Positions 17,649 through 26,259 of a DNA stretch of 64,000 nt are shown piece by piece. The notes below the pieces were generated by a model that ran no database searches, was not told the DNA's origin, and saw only the letters and a program-made list of their open reading frames with translations. The DNA is from an uncultured Clostridium sp. (GTDB taxonomy: Bacteria > Bacillota > Clostridia > Lachnospirales > Lachnospiraceae). The stretch spans positions 1-64,000 of the forward strand of contig NZ_URHZ01000004.1 of NCBI RefSeq assembly GCF_900547735.1, given 5' to 3'. Position 1 is the first letter of the stretch. Each line of letters opens with the position of its first letter. The translations under genes and the position numbers were made by a program.

Positions 17649-18931
17649 CAGCAGTAATTATGCTTGGGGTATTCTCCCTCTGCGTTATCATCGGCGCGCC
17701 GATTGGAACGGCCATGTGTCTTTCCAGCGTTTCCGCACTGTTTACTTCGGGAATGGGACTTTCCATGGTGCCGTTCAACTACTATGCGTCAATCAGTAAA
17801 TTCCTGCTGCTTGCCATCCCGTTTTTTATCTTAGCCGGAAACATCATGGAAAAAGCAGGAATTTCCACTAAGCTGATTACATTTGCCCAGTCCTTTGTCG
17901 GCCACATTAACGGAGGACTGGCCCTGGTATGCGTACTGGTAGCCTGTTTCTTCGCGGCAATTTCCGGTTCGGGTCCCGCCACGGTGGCGGCCCTCGGCGG
18001 AATCATTATCCCGGCTATGACGGCCGTCGGATACTCAAAGGGTGATGCATCGGCGCTGATGGCCACGGCCGGAGGTATTGGAATTATCATACCGCCGTCG
18101 ATTTCCTTTGTTGTTTACAGTTCCATTGCGAATGTATCGGTGGGTACACTTTTTATGGCCGGGATTGTACCCGGGCTTTTAATGGGTTTCTCCCTGTTTG
18201 CAGCATCGATGTGGGTGACCCGCAAAAGCAGTCTTCTGCGCGCTCCGAAAGCAAGTGCGGCGGAACGATGGAAAGCGTTTAAGGATGCCTTCTGGGGGCT
18301 GATGATGCCCGTTATCATCCTGGGCGGAATCTATGGAGGAATCTTTACGCCGACAGAGGCCGCCGCCGTCGCAGCAGTATATGGGCTTTTAGTCGGCGTA
18401 TTTATCTACAGGACACTGCGTGTCAAAGAATTACTGGCAATCGTCGTGGACTCCGGAAAGCAGACCGGAGCGGTTATGTGGACGGTCGGCAATGCGGCTT
18501 TAATGAGCTGGGTGCTGTCGGTTTCTGGTATTTCCAATGCACTGTCCAATTTTGTTGTCCAGATTTCGGGAGGACACACGGTGATCTTCCTGATTGTTGT
18601 AAATATTGTTATACTGATTGCAGGATGCTTTATTGACGGCAACTCGATTATGTACATTTTCGTCCCGATTTTCCTGCCGGTTGCTTTACAGCTTGGTTAT
18701 AACCCGGTGGTTCTCGGCGTTGTGCTGGTTATGAACGTTGCCATCGGTATGGTTACTCCGCCGGTTGGCTGTAACCTGTATGTGGCCTGCGGCGTATCGG
18801 GAATCCAGGTAAAGGATATTGTAAAACCGGTTGTTCCGTACATCGTTGCCAGTGTCATTACGCTTTTATTAGTAACCTATATTCCGCAGATTACGCTCTT
18901 CCTGCCCAGGATTCTGGGGCAGATTAGCTAA
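17645..18931 (+). CDS. dctM: TRAP transporter large permease (DctM)
   Basis: 428-aa membrane protein with about 12 helices, the elevator-type transport subunit. It shows the GSGPATVAALGGIIIPAM and MVTPPVGCNLYVACGVSG repeats that form the ion and substrate sites of TRAP permeases. It overlaps dctQ by four bases, and the C-N hydrolase follows after 24 bases. Confidence 0.94.
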   Translation: MTAVIMLGVFSLCVIIGAPIGTAMCLSSVSALFTSGMGLSMVPFNYYASISKFLLLAIPFFILAGNIMEKAGISTKLITFAQSFVGHINGGLALVCVLVACFFAAISGSGPATVAALGGIIIPAMTAVGYSKGDASALMATAGGIGIIIPPSISFVVYSSIANVSVGTLFMAGIVPGLLMGFSLFAASMWVTRKSSLLRAPKASAAERWKAFKDAFWGLMMPVIILGGIYGGIFTPTEAAAVAAVYGLLVGVFIYRTLRVKELLAIVVDSGKQTGAVMWTVGNAALMSWVLSVSGISNALSNFVVQISGGHTVIFLIVVNIVILIAGCFIDGNSIMYIFVPIFLPVALQLGYNPVVLGVVLVMNVAIGMVTPPVGCNLYVACGVSGIQVKDIVKPVVPYIVASVITLLLVTYIPQITLFLPRILGQIS

Positions 18932-18955
18932 AATGTATTCGAAAGGTGAGAATCT

Positions 18956-19768
18956 ATGAAAAGTAAATTTGTTTTAGCGCAGCTTGAGCAGAAGGGGCTG
19001 CCGGGAGAGAACCTGGAAAACGCAAAGAAAGCGGTTGCCACGGCGAAAGAACTCTATCAGCCGGACATGATGATATTTCCCGAGTGCTTTATGAGCCATT
19101 TTCCAATGGGAACCGAACGCGCCGTCTGCCTCGGGACCGCACAGATCCTGGAAGGGCCGTTTGTGTCTGAGATGAGAAAACTTGCCAAAGACAACGGGCT
19201 CTGGATTATCTTCGGCATGAACGAGAAAGTGGAGGATCCGGAGGATGACCGCAATTATAATTGTACCGTGGTGCTCGACAGTGAGGGTGAGATTGTATCC
19301 ACTTACCGGAAAACACATCTTTATGATGCGTTCGGTTATAAGGAGTCGGATGACAACAAGCCGGGAGACAAGTTTTTTGAGCCGATTGACACCCCATTCG
19401 GAAGAATTGGTCTCTTCGTATGCTACGAAGTAAGGTTTCCTGAGGTTGCCCGCTACCAGCGTTCGAAAGGCGCTGATATCATCATCATGCCGACCGCATG
19501 GGTGCCGGGGCCGTTAAAAAGTTCCCAGTTCCGGACTCTGATTTCCGCACGGGCAATCGAGAACACCGTTTATATGGTGGCCTGCGATCAGGTCGGAGCA
19601 AACGGTATGGGGGAAAGCGTGGTGGTTGACCCGATGGGCGTTGTGGTTGCAAGCGCCGGTGAGGTGGAGACTCTGATTTGCGCCGAGATTGATTCGGAGC
19701 GCATTGAGCAGGTAAGGGCAAAATTACCGGCTTATAAGGACCGCCGCCCGGAACTTTATACGATCTGA
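18956..19768 (+). CDS. carbon-nitrogen hydrolase (nitrilase superfamily), copy A
   Basis: 270-aa cytosolic amidase of the nitrilase superfamily. The catalytic triad is Glu43 (FPECFMSHFP), Lys119 (YRKTHLYDAFGY) and Cys156 (LFVCYEVRFPE). The overall pattern is near Nit/omega-amidase and N-carbamoyl amino acid hydrolases. It is last in the sigma-54 operon and ends at a terminator. A second gene at 26994-27806 codes for a protein about 92% identical (22 differences by eye in 270), including the same ribosome site context before ATGAAAAGT. This implies a recent duplication. The substrate is presumably released by, or imported with, the creatininase-TRAP partners. Confidence 0.93.
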   Translation: MKSKFVLAQLEQKGLPGENLENAKKAVATAKELYQPDMMIFPECFMSHFPMGTERAVCLGTAQILEGPFVSEMRKLAKDNGLWIIFGMNEKVEDPEDDRNYNCTVVLDSEGEIVSTYRKTHLYDAFGYKESDDNKPGDKFFEPIDTPFGRIGLFVCYEVRFPEVARYQRSKGADIIIMPTAWVPGPLKSSQFRTLISARAIENTVYMVACDQVGANGMGESVVVDPMGVVVASAGEVETLICAEIDSERIEQVRAKLPAYKDRRPELYTI

Positions 19769-19795
19769 TTTACAATCGGCCGGCTATATGAATGG

Positions 19796-19828
19796 AAGGT
19801 GCTTCTGATGAACGGGAAGCACCTTTTT
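19796..19828 (+). terminator. intrinsic terminator of the sigma-54 operon
   Basis: AAGGTGCTTC (19796-19805) pairs with GAAGCACCTT (19816-19825), followed by TTT. Confidence 0.82.
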
Positions 19829-20113
19829 CATATTTACGGGGCAAAGATTAATTTGCGTACTGTCATTTGAATAACCTGCATTCTCGTTTCAGCGGTCCTG
19901 ATTGTGATGGGCAGGATAAATATAAAAGTCAGTTTGGGCAGTTGTCTGAAATAACTAATATCGAGATGCATTGATATTTTTCACAGCTATGGATCAGTAA
20001 AAGAGCCGTCCGGGAGCGCGCATTTTTGTACGAAGATGTATAATATAAATGTTCAGCAGTGTCAGGTGTATCAGAGTTGTCTTCAGAACTCTTTATCCCG
20101 GCCGGACATGTAA
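19829..20113. other. intergenic stretch, nothing recognised
   Basis: Between the operon terminator and the eutV promoter I see no gene, riboswitch consensus or clear repeat. A cobalamin riboswitch box was looked for, because some Firmicute eut loci have one, and was not seen. Confidence 0.5.
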
Positions 20114-20143
20114 TTGACAACCAATGAAAAACAACGATATAAT
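20114..20143 (+). promoter_or_regulatory. sigma-A promoter for eutVW
   Basis: Perfect TTGACA (20114-20119) and TATAAT (20138-20143) with an 18-bp spacer, 87 bp before eutV. Confidence 0.75.
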
Positions 20144-20229
20144 CATAACAGAGGATTTAATTTTTTACGGTACAGCCATGATGTATTCTAAGAGGTGCAA
20201 AACGGCTGCGTGATTGGGGATGAGGGGAA

Positions 20230-20958
20230 ATGCAGCGTACAATTATAGTAGTGGACGATGAGCCGATTATCCGCCTGGACTTGTGCCAGATGCTGGAATC
20301 ACTGGATTTTAATGTAGTGGCGGAGGGAGAGGACGGATTCGACGCCGTGGAACTCTGCCGCCAAAAGCATCCCGATATGGTGCTTTTGGATCTTGAGATG
20401 CCTCTTTTTGACGGGCTGACGGCCGCGGAGACGATTATCGAAGAGGAGCTTGCAGGCTGTGTTGTTATCTGTACGGCTTTTGCAGACGAAGAATTTATTG
20501 CCAGGGCGGGACGCGCCGGCGTCTCGGGCTATCTGGTAAAACCGATTGAGCCGAGAATGCTGAAACCGGCTCTGGAAGTGGCCTGGGCTCAGGGACAGAG
20601 GCTTTTAAAGACGCGCGCGGAGGTTGAGGACGCCCGCCGGCGTCTGGAAGAGAATAAGACGATTGAGCAGGCCAAGGGGAAACTTGCAAAAGAAAAGAAT
20701 ATTTCTGAGTCCGATGCTTACCGTGAAATGCAGAAAACGGCCATGCAGAAACGGGTGCCTATTCTGACAATTGCCAGAGCCATCCTGGAACGCGAGATGA
20801 GACGGGATGCAGCGGTGCGGGCAAAGGAGCTTTTGATGAAGCAAAAAAAGATTACCGAACTGGAAGCTTACAGGCTGCTCTCACAGGAGGCAAATAGACG
20901 GAAGGTTTCGGTCAATGAAGCGGCCAGACAACTGCTGGAACAGGGAGGGATGACATGA
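20230..20958 (+). CDS. eutV: ANTAR-domain response regulator EutV, with a doubled ANTAR region
   Basis: Receiver domain in residues 1-120 (acidic pair Asp9/Asp10, phospho-acceptor Asp54 in LLDLEMP, Lys in YLVKP). A coiled-coil and ANTAR RNA-binding domain follow (about 136-190: KTIEQAKGKLAKEKNISESDAYREMQ). A second segment of the same pattern then appears (about 195-236: AKELLMKQKKITELEAYRLLSQ... VSVNEAARQLLE). Ordinary EutV has one ANTAR and about 190 aa; this one has 242. EutV-type proteins bind paired hairpins in mRNA leaders and stop terminator formation. The partner kinase gene overlaps by four bases. The likely target is the terminator in the eutA leader at 28160-28200. Confidence 0.9.
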   Translation: MQRTIIVVDDEPIIRLDLCQMLESLDFNVVAEGEDGFDAVELCRQKHPDMVLLDLEMPLFDGLTAAETIIEEELAGCVVICTAFADEEFIARAGRAGVSGYLVKPIEPRMLKPALEVAWAQGQRLLKTRAEVEDARRRLEENKTIEQAKGKLAKEKNISESDAYREMQKTAMQKRVPILTIARAILEREMRRDAAVRAKELLMKQKKITELEAYRLLSQEANRRKVSVNEAARQLLEQGGMT

Positions 20959-22028
20959 ACCGGGATGAGGTGGTAAGCCGTGCACAGCTCAGTGAAGCGG
21001 CATTTCATAAGCTGGAGCAGATCGAGGCCGTTCTGCCGCTGATGGCCGATCTGGCCGGAGCCGATCTGTTTATAGACTGCATGCAGCCCTCCGACGGCAG
21101 GATGTTCGTTGCGGCGCAGGCGGGTCCGGGACATATGCCCTCCTCCTACCAGAAAAGCGTGGTAGGCTGTTATGCCAAACGGGAGGATGAACCGGCTGTC
21201 TACCGCGCCATGGAGACGAATTCCCCGGTGCGCGATATCAAGGCCGTCACCCAGGAAGAGCGGACCGTGCGCCAGGATGTGGTGCCTGTAACGGATGAGG
21301 ACGGAAAATTAATCGGCGTGCTGATCGGCGAGCGCGATGTGAGCCGCGATATAAAACAGGAACAGAAGTATGAAGCGCTGGCGCGCAGGATGGAAAAGCA
21401 GGATCTCATCCAGGTGTCACCGGAGGATGCGGCCCGCCGTGAAGTCCATCATCGCGTAAAAAACCACCTTCAGCTCATTGCGAGCATCATGAATATCCAG
21501 GCACGCAATACGGAGAACGAAGAAGTGAGACAGGCCTTCCGGGAAAATACGGCCCGCGTTCTTAGCATTGCCTCAATTAATGAGCTTCTGACCTATGGAG
21601 AGAACGGCCCCGTACCCCTGAAACCGTTCCTGGAAAAACTCAGGCAGAATCTGACGCTTCTCTATGAGGCGGGGACATCCGTAAGTCTTGTCCTGGAAGG
21701 AGACGACCTGACGGTGGACCAGGAGAAGGCAACCGATATCGCCCTGGTGGTCAACGAACTCGTCTCCAATGCCTATAAGCATGCGTTTACCGGGCTTGCG
21801 GGCGGCCGGTTAAAAGTGATTATGAAAAAAGGAGAGATGTATTCCTCCATCACCGTTCAGGATGACGGTACCGGATTTGATTTTAACGGGGAGGACAGTC
21901 TCGGTTTCGGCATGTCACTCGTCAGGATGACGGTCCGCGGCAAGCTGGGCGGCAAACTCTACCTCACATCGGACAAGGAGGGGACCTCCGCCACATTCGA
22001 TTTCCGGACCTGCCAGATCGTTGATTGA
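20955..22028 (+). CDS. eutW: sensor histidine kinase EutW
   Basis: Soluble 357-aa kinase without membrane segments. The N-terminal ~135 residues match the GAF-like sensor of the PdtaS/EutW group (ADLFIDCMQPSDGRMFVAAQAG... VVPVTDEDGKLIGVLIGERDVS). A HisKA_2 dimerisation region follows, with the phosphorylated His in REVHHRVKNHLQLIASIMNIQ, then an HATPase domain with NELVSNAYKHAF and DDGTGFDF. In Enterococcus EutW senses ethanolamine and phosphorylates EutV. It normally sits directly before eutA; here 6.2 kb of TRAP cassette intervenes. No extra regulatory module is fused. Confidence 0.9.
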   Translation: MNRDEVVSRAQLSEAAFHKLEQIEAVLPLMADLAGADLFIDCMQPSDGRMFVAAQAGPGHMPSSYQKSVVGCYAKREDEPAVYRAMETNSPVRDIKAVTQEERTVRQDVVPVTDEDGKLIGVLIGERDVSRDIKQEQKYEALARRMEKQDLIQVSPEDAARREVHHRVKNHLQLIASIMNIQARNTENEEVRQAFRENTARVLSIASINELLTYGENGPVPLKPFLEKLRQNLTLLYEAGTSVSLVLEGDDLTVDQEKATDIALVVNELVSNAYKHAFTGLAGGRLKVIMKKGEMYSSITVQDDGTGFDFNGEDSLGFGMSLVRMTVRGKLGGKLYLTSDKEGTSATFDFRTCQIVD

Positions 22029-22072
22029 CAAGCAAAGGCGGGGAATAGTATAATGATCGTTACAGTTTTCTT

Positions 22073-22159
22073 TAGAGTGTGTTTGAAAATTGCTTTCTGA
22101 CAGCTGTGCGTCACACTTTGTGGGAGATTTGTCCCGAATGAATTTTCAAACACACTCTA
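22073..22159. repeat. 87-bp MITE, family 2, with perfect 18-bp terminal inverted repeats
   Basis: TAGAGTGTGTTTGAAAAT (22073-22090) and its exact reverse complement (22142-22159) enclose 51 bp. Both ends are TA, which fits a TA-targeting (IS630/mariner-like) transposase acting in trans. A truncated inverted relative lies at 32199-32254. It sits between eutW and the GntR gene. Confidence 0.85.
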
Positions 22160-22195
22160 GGCTGAACTGCAAACAAATGGGAAAAGGGAGCGCTT

Positions 22196-22939
22196 ATGTT
22201 ACCTGAAATTGATACAAAGATCGAGAGAATCGAAAAAAATGAGTTATACAGTTCTAAAATATATAATCAGCTCAAGCTTTTGATTATCACCGGTCAGATT
22301 AAGCCGGGAACGGTTATCAATGAGAGAGAATATTCAAAGCTCCTGGATGTCAGCAGAACTCCGCTGCGCGATGCACTGCGCTCACTGGAAAATGAGGGGT
22401 GGATTGAACAGGCCGGAAAGAACCGTAAGATTGCGGTTCTTCTGTGGAGAGACATCCTGGAGTTATTCGAGATACGTGAACCTCTGGATATCCTGTGTTT
22501 TGAACTGGCTTTTCCAAAGGTGACTCCGGCACATATCGGCCATCTTCGGAAAATTATTGAGGAGATGGATCTTTTTGCCGTGCGCAATGCCAATGACTAC
22601 TACACCCTGATGAAGATGGACACCAATTTCCACAACTACTTTGCCCGTATTACCGGCAACAGCCAGTTGATTAAGATCCAGGACAGCATCAGTGAGAAGG
22701 TGGTCCGTTCGTCCGTGCTGAGCATGAAGTACAGTATGCACGGGGGAAGGAATTTTGCCGCCGATCACATCGGAATTCTAAACAGCGTGGAAGAAGGGGA
22801 CCTGGAAAAAGGCAAGGAGCTGCTCCATATTCATTACGGTTCCTGGAAGAAGCGCCTTCTCGTCATACCGGAGCGGCTGAATTTTGATCCGCAGGACGGC
22901 GATGCGGAAATTAAAGAAGAGTTTATTAAAAGTAACTAA
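22196..22939 (+). CDS. GntR-family regulator (FadR subgroup, FCD domain)
   Basis: The N-terminal winged helix (about residues 20-90: INEREYSKLLDVSRTPLRDALRSLENEGWIE) and the C-terminal all-helical FCD effector domain (about 95-220) are clear. FCD histidines or asparagines usually bind a metal and a carboxylate effector. It opens the second TRAP cassette and probably represses it. A palindrome GGTATACC (23074-23081) in front of the next gene is the best operator candidate. AGGGAG precedes the ATG at 22196. Confidence 0.9.
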   Translation: MLPEIDTKIERIEKNELYSSKIYNQLKLLIITGQIKPGTVINEREYSKLLDVSRTPLRDALRSLENEGWIEQAGKNRKIAVLLWRDILELFEIREPLDILCFELAFPKVTPAHIGHLRKIIEEMDLFAVRNANDYYTLMKMDTNFHNYFARITGNSQLIKIQDSISEKVVRSSVLSMKYSMHGGRNFAADHIGILNSVEEGDLEKGKELLHIHYGSWKKRLLVIPERLNFDPQDGDAEIKEEFIKSN

Positions 22940-23060
22940 AGTTTTAGGGAATATTTTGTCAAAAATAGAGAAAAAAGATATTTTCTGAAACTTTAGTGGC
23001 AAAATAAATGAGATGGGTATATAATGTGGTCAAACGGAAATTGATATTTCCTTCTTTTAT

Positions 23061-23081
23061 TTGACATATTTTTGGTATACC
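23061..23081 (+). promoter_or_regulatory. candidate GntR operator next to a -35-like box
   Basis: TTGACA (23061-23066) is followed by TTTTTGGTATACCGAA, with the 8-bp palindrome GGTATACC at 23074-23081. FadR-type regulators favour such TGGTATACCA-like sites. No good -10 box follows at the right distance. An alternative -10 (TATAAT, 23020-23025) lies just upstream, which would put the palindrome in the early transcript. Confidence 0.4.
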
Positions 23082-23190
23082 GAACACCGAATTCCAAAAA
23101 CAAATGAGAAAGAAGGGGATTTCCGGGGGAAACAAGGAGAACAGTGAGAAGGCTCCGGAGACATTTTAACGAAAGAAAGGAAGAAAAGGT

Positions 23191-24258
23191 ATGAAGAGAG
23201 GGTTAGCATTGACACTGACTGTAGCGATGCTGGGGAGTTTACTGGCAGGTTGTGGAAGCGGAAACGGAGGCGGAGGGAGCGCCCCGGCGGCAGCCCCGAC
23301 TGCGGCGGCGGAAGCGTCGGGAGAAGTGGAGGAGGTTTCCACTCCGGATAAGATATTAAAGTTTACGGATCAGAACTCGGAGGATTCACCAGCCGGTATG
23401 TGGGAACAGAAATTTGCCGATCTTGTGAAGGAATATACAAAAGGCCATATCCAGGTCGATTTGTATTTTAACAATACCCTGTGCGGATACGATATTCAGC
23501 CGCTGCAGGCCGGTATCTGCGATTTCATCCAGTATGTCCCGTCGTCGGCAGGCGATCTGGACAGCAGGCTGGGAGCATTTGATGCGCCTTACATTTACAG
23601 GGATGCCGATCACAGGCTCGCCGTATTTGATCCGTTCAACTCGGAACCGCTGAAGGTAATTAACGAGGCGCTGGAGGATGACGGCGTTATGCTGCTCAGC
23701 AGTTTTAACTCCGGTTACCGCCAGATTACATGTAACTTCCCGATTAAGAACCTGAGTGATATGAAGGGCGCGAAGATCCGCGTGGTTCCATCCGACCTCT
23801 ATCAGCAGCTTTTCACCGCCTTCGGCGCGGCGGCAACCCCGATGGCATTTTCCGAGGTGGCGACGGCGCTGATTACCAATGTAATCGACGGACAGGAGAA
23901 TCCGTATTCCGTAATCGTGACTAATGCCTTATATGAGGTTCAGAAGTACTGCATGGAGACAAACCATCTGCCGACGAACCATGGCCTTTGGATGAACAGA
24001 AACACTTATGAAGGACTGACTCCGGATCAGCAGCAGGCAGTACTGCAGGCCGCTTATGACGCATCCGCTTATATGGACGAGTACATCCTCGGTAAAGTGG
24101 AGGAATATAAGAAAATCTGTGAAGACAACGGAATGGAGATTATTGATGAGAGCAGCGGCCTCGATATGGCGGCATTTAAAGAAGCGGCCGAGAGCGTTTA
24201 CGACTATTTCAGCGATGACTGGGAAGAGATGCCGGATCTGATCCGCGCAGTCAAGTAA
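23191..24258 (+). CDS. dctP: TRAP transporter substrate-binding lipoprotein (DctP), cassette 2
   Basis: MKRGLALTLTVAMLGSLLAGC is a lipoprotein signal with lipobox LAGC, followed by a Gly/Ser/Ala-rich linker. The mature domain is DctP-like, with MKGAKIRVVPSDLYQQLFTAFGA holding the ligand-binding arginine and DGQENPYSVI behind it. It is only distantly similar to the cassette-1 receptor (16077-17150), so the two probably bind different ligands although they share a near-identical hydrolase. AAAGGAAGAAAAGGT precedes the ATG. Confidence 0.92.
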   Translation: MKRGLALTLTVAMLGSLLAGCGSGNGGGGSAPAAAPTAAAEASGEVEEVSTPDKILKFTDQNSEDSPAGMWEQKFADLVKEYTKGHIQVDLYFNNTLCGYDIQPLQAGICDFIQYVPSSAGDLDSRLGAFDAPYIYRDADHRLAVFDPFNSEPLKVINEALEDDGVMLLSSFNSGYRQITCNFPIKNLSDMKGAKIRVVPSDLYQQLFTAFGAAATPMAFSEVATALITNVIDGQENPYSVIVTNALYEVQKYCMETNHLPTNHGLWMNRNTYEGLTPDQQQAVLQAAYDASAYMDEYILGKVEEYKKICEDNGMEIIDESSGLDMAAFKEAAESVYDYFSDDWEEMPDLIRAVK

Positions 24259-24294
24259 AATCAGGGTTCATGTTCCGCCTGACGTTACTATTTT

Positions 24295-24321
24295 GTTACT
24301 GTCCACGGGGTGAACAGTAAC
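24295..24321. repeat. minimal family-1 repeat: the two terminal repeats joined
   Basis: GTTACTGTCCAC and GTGAACAGTAAC are separated by three bases, forming a hairpin between dctP and dctQ. It looks like an element with its whole interior deleted. Confidence 0.65.
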
Positions 24322-24350
24322 ACCGCTTTGAATGAAAAGGAGAAATCAAT

Positions 24351-24836
24351 ATGTCAATACTGGGTAAAGCGTGGAATGCATTCAGAAACTTTATCAGTGG
24401 CATAAGCGGGGTTTGGTGTATCATCATCATCGCAGCTCTCGATATTCAGATTTTCTGCCGTACCTTTTTAGGATATTCGACAACCTGGAGTGAGGAGGTT
24501 GCGGAACTGTGCTTTGTCGGCCTGATTTTCTGCTATCTGGCACAGTGTGAAAAAGAGGGAGCCCACCTGCAGCTGGAAATTCTTTTCCAGATTTGGCCTA
24601 AATTAAAGTTTTACATGGATGTGGCGGGGAAGACAATCTGCATTATATACTGCGCATTTGTCATTTACAGTGAGTCCCTGCTGATTCCCACAACAATGAA
24701 ACTGACGACGGCCGCGTGCCATATTCCGATCCGCTATGTACATTATCTGATTGTGCTGGGGTCTGCCATGTGGATTATACAGGAATGCATCAGCCTGTTT
24801 GAAATATTTAAGGAGAGGAGGGCACAGAAAGCATGA
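24351..24836 (+). CDS. dctQ: TRAP transporter small permease (DctQ), cassette 2
   Basis: 161-aa protein with four predicted helices and the DctQ signature (FCRTFLGYSTTWSEEVAELCFVGL). It overlaps dctM by four bases. Its closest partners are the neighbours of this cassette, not the cassette-1 proteins. Confidence 0.9.
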   Translation: MSILGKAWNAFRNFISGISGVWCIIIIAALDIQIFCRTFLGYSTTWSEEVAELCFVGLIFCYLAQCEKEGAHLQLEILFQIWPKLKFYMDVAGKTICIIYCAFVIYSESLLIPTTMKLTTAACHIPIRYVHYLIVLGSAMWIIQECISLFEIFKERRAQKA

Positions 24837-26134
24837 ATATGATTTTACTGCTGCTTGGCTTTGTGGGCCTGCTGGCCGTAGGGGCGCCGATAGTGGTTGC
24901 CATGGGCCTGCCCGCAATTGTCTATTATATTGTGTCGGGAACTTCACTTTCACTGGTAGCCTATTCGTTCTACCAGTCCACGATGTCATTCTCTCTGCTG
25001 GCTGTCCCTGCATTCATTCTGATGGGAAACCTGGTAAGTGAACTGGGGGAGACCACAAGGGCGTTTGATTTTGCCCGCGCCCTGTCAAAGGGAAAACGCG
25101 GTTATTCCTCCCGTATCGCAGTCGTCCTGAGCCTGATTTTTGCCGGCATGTCCGGAGCGGCCATCGCGGGTGTCTGCGGACTGGGACCGATTTTCGTAGA
25201 TTCAATGGAGGAAGAGGGATACGAGAGAGACTACGGCGCGGCGCTGACGATTGCCGCCTCCACCGTGGGTCCTATCTTCCCGCCGAGTATTCCGCTGGTC
25301 CTTTATGCAACGATTGCACAGATTTCAAGTGTCAAGTCGCTGCTTGGCGGCGTGGGACCGGGCATCCTGATGTCCCTTATGCTTCTGTTCTATGTACTTC
25401 TTGTAGATAAGAAGAAACTGGTGAACCCGCCGATGGCTAAAGCGCTGGTAAAAGAAGAGCGGTCCATGGGCGAATTACTGCTGCGCGCCCTCCCGATTGC
25501 CATTGCCCCGGTTTTAATTCTGATTACCATGCTCTCCGGTATCTTCAGCCCCGGTGAGACGGGCGGTATGGCGGTTCTTTACATGCTGCTTTTGGGAATC
25601 TTCCACCGTTCACTGACCTGGCGCGGTTTCTGGAAATGCGTGAAGGAGACGTGCAAATCGGTCAGCTCGATTATGGTTATTATGACGGCAGGCGGCATTT
25701 TTACAAAAGCGCTGATGCTTGAAAACCTTCCGGCCAAGATTATTGCCCTGCTGGGACCGGTGGCCAATGTTCCGATTGCAGTCATTCTAATCGTCAACAT
25801 CATTCTGTTGATTATGGGAATGTTTATGGAAAGCAACTGCGCCCTGATTCTGACGGCTCCCATCGTGCTTCAGATAACGCAGGGATTCGGGATGGATCCC
25901 GTTTACATCGGCGTGATGATGGTCATGAACCTGATGATTGGACTGAGCACTCCGCCGTTCGGACTTTGCATCTATGCGGTCTCGCGCGTTGCCAACGTGC
26001 CCTCGGAGAAGGTTATCAAGTCGGTGGTGCCAATGTACATACCTCTGGGAATCGCGCTGATCCTGACGTCGCTGATTCCGGCGATTACAACATTTGTTCC
26101 CAATACGATTATGGGACTTCTGGCCGGCGGCTGA
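24833..26134 (+). CDS. dctM: TRAP transporter large permease (DctM), cassette 2
   Basis: 433-aa membrane subunit with about 12 helices. The conserved SGAAIAGVCGLGPIF and MIGLSTPPFGLCIYAVSRV segments correspond to the two inverted-repeat halves of TRAP permeases. It forms the Na+-driven transporter with the two preceding genes. Confidence 0.93.
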   Translation: MNMILLLLGFVGLLAVGAPIVVAMGLPAIVYYIVSGTSLSLVAYSFYQSTMSFSLLAVPAFILMGNLVSELGETTRAFDFARALSKGKRGYSSRIAVVLSLIFAGMSGAAIAGVCGLGPIFVDSMEEEGYERDYGAALTIAASTVGPIFPPSIPLVLYATIAQISSVKSLLGGVGPGILMSLMLLFYVLLVDKKKLVNPPMAKALVKEERSMGELLLRALPIAIAPVLILITMLSGIFSPGETGGMAVLYMLLLGIFHRSLTWRGFWKCVKETCKSVSSIMVIMTAGGIFTKALMLENLPAKIIALLGPVANVPIAVILIVNIILLIMGMFMESNCALILTAPIVLQITQGFGMDPVYIGVMMVMNLMIGLSTPPFGLCIYAVSRVANVPSEKVIKSVVPMYIPLGIALILTSLIPAITTFVPNTIMGLLAGG

Positions 26135-26259
26135 TGAGCTGGAGCGGGCCTTCCGCGCCGGATACTGCCTGTGAGCCGCAGTGTTAAATACCATAGTCCG
26201 GCCGAAAAAAGAGATGAGAATAAAACAATAAATATAGGAAAAGAAAGGATAGAAACATC

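Noticed and set aside
19829..20229. Cobalamin riboswitch before eutVW
   Set aside because: No B12-box-like consensus or conserved helices could be recognised.
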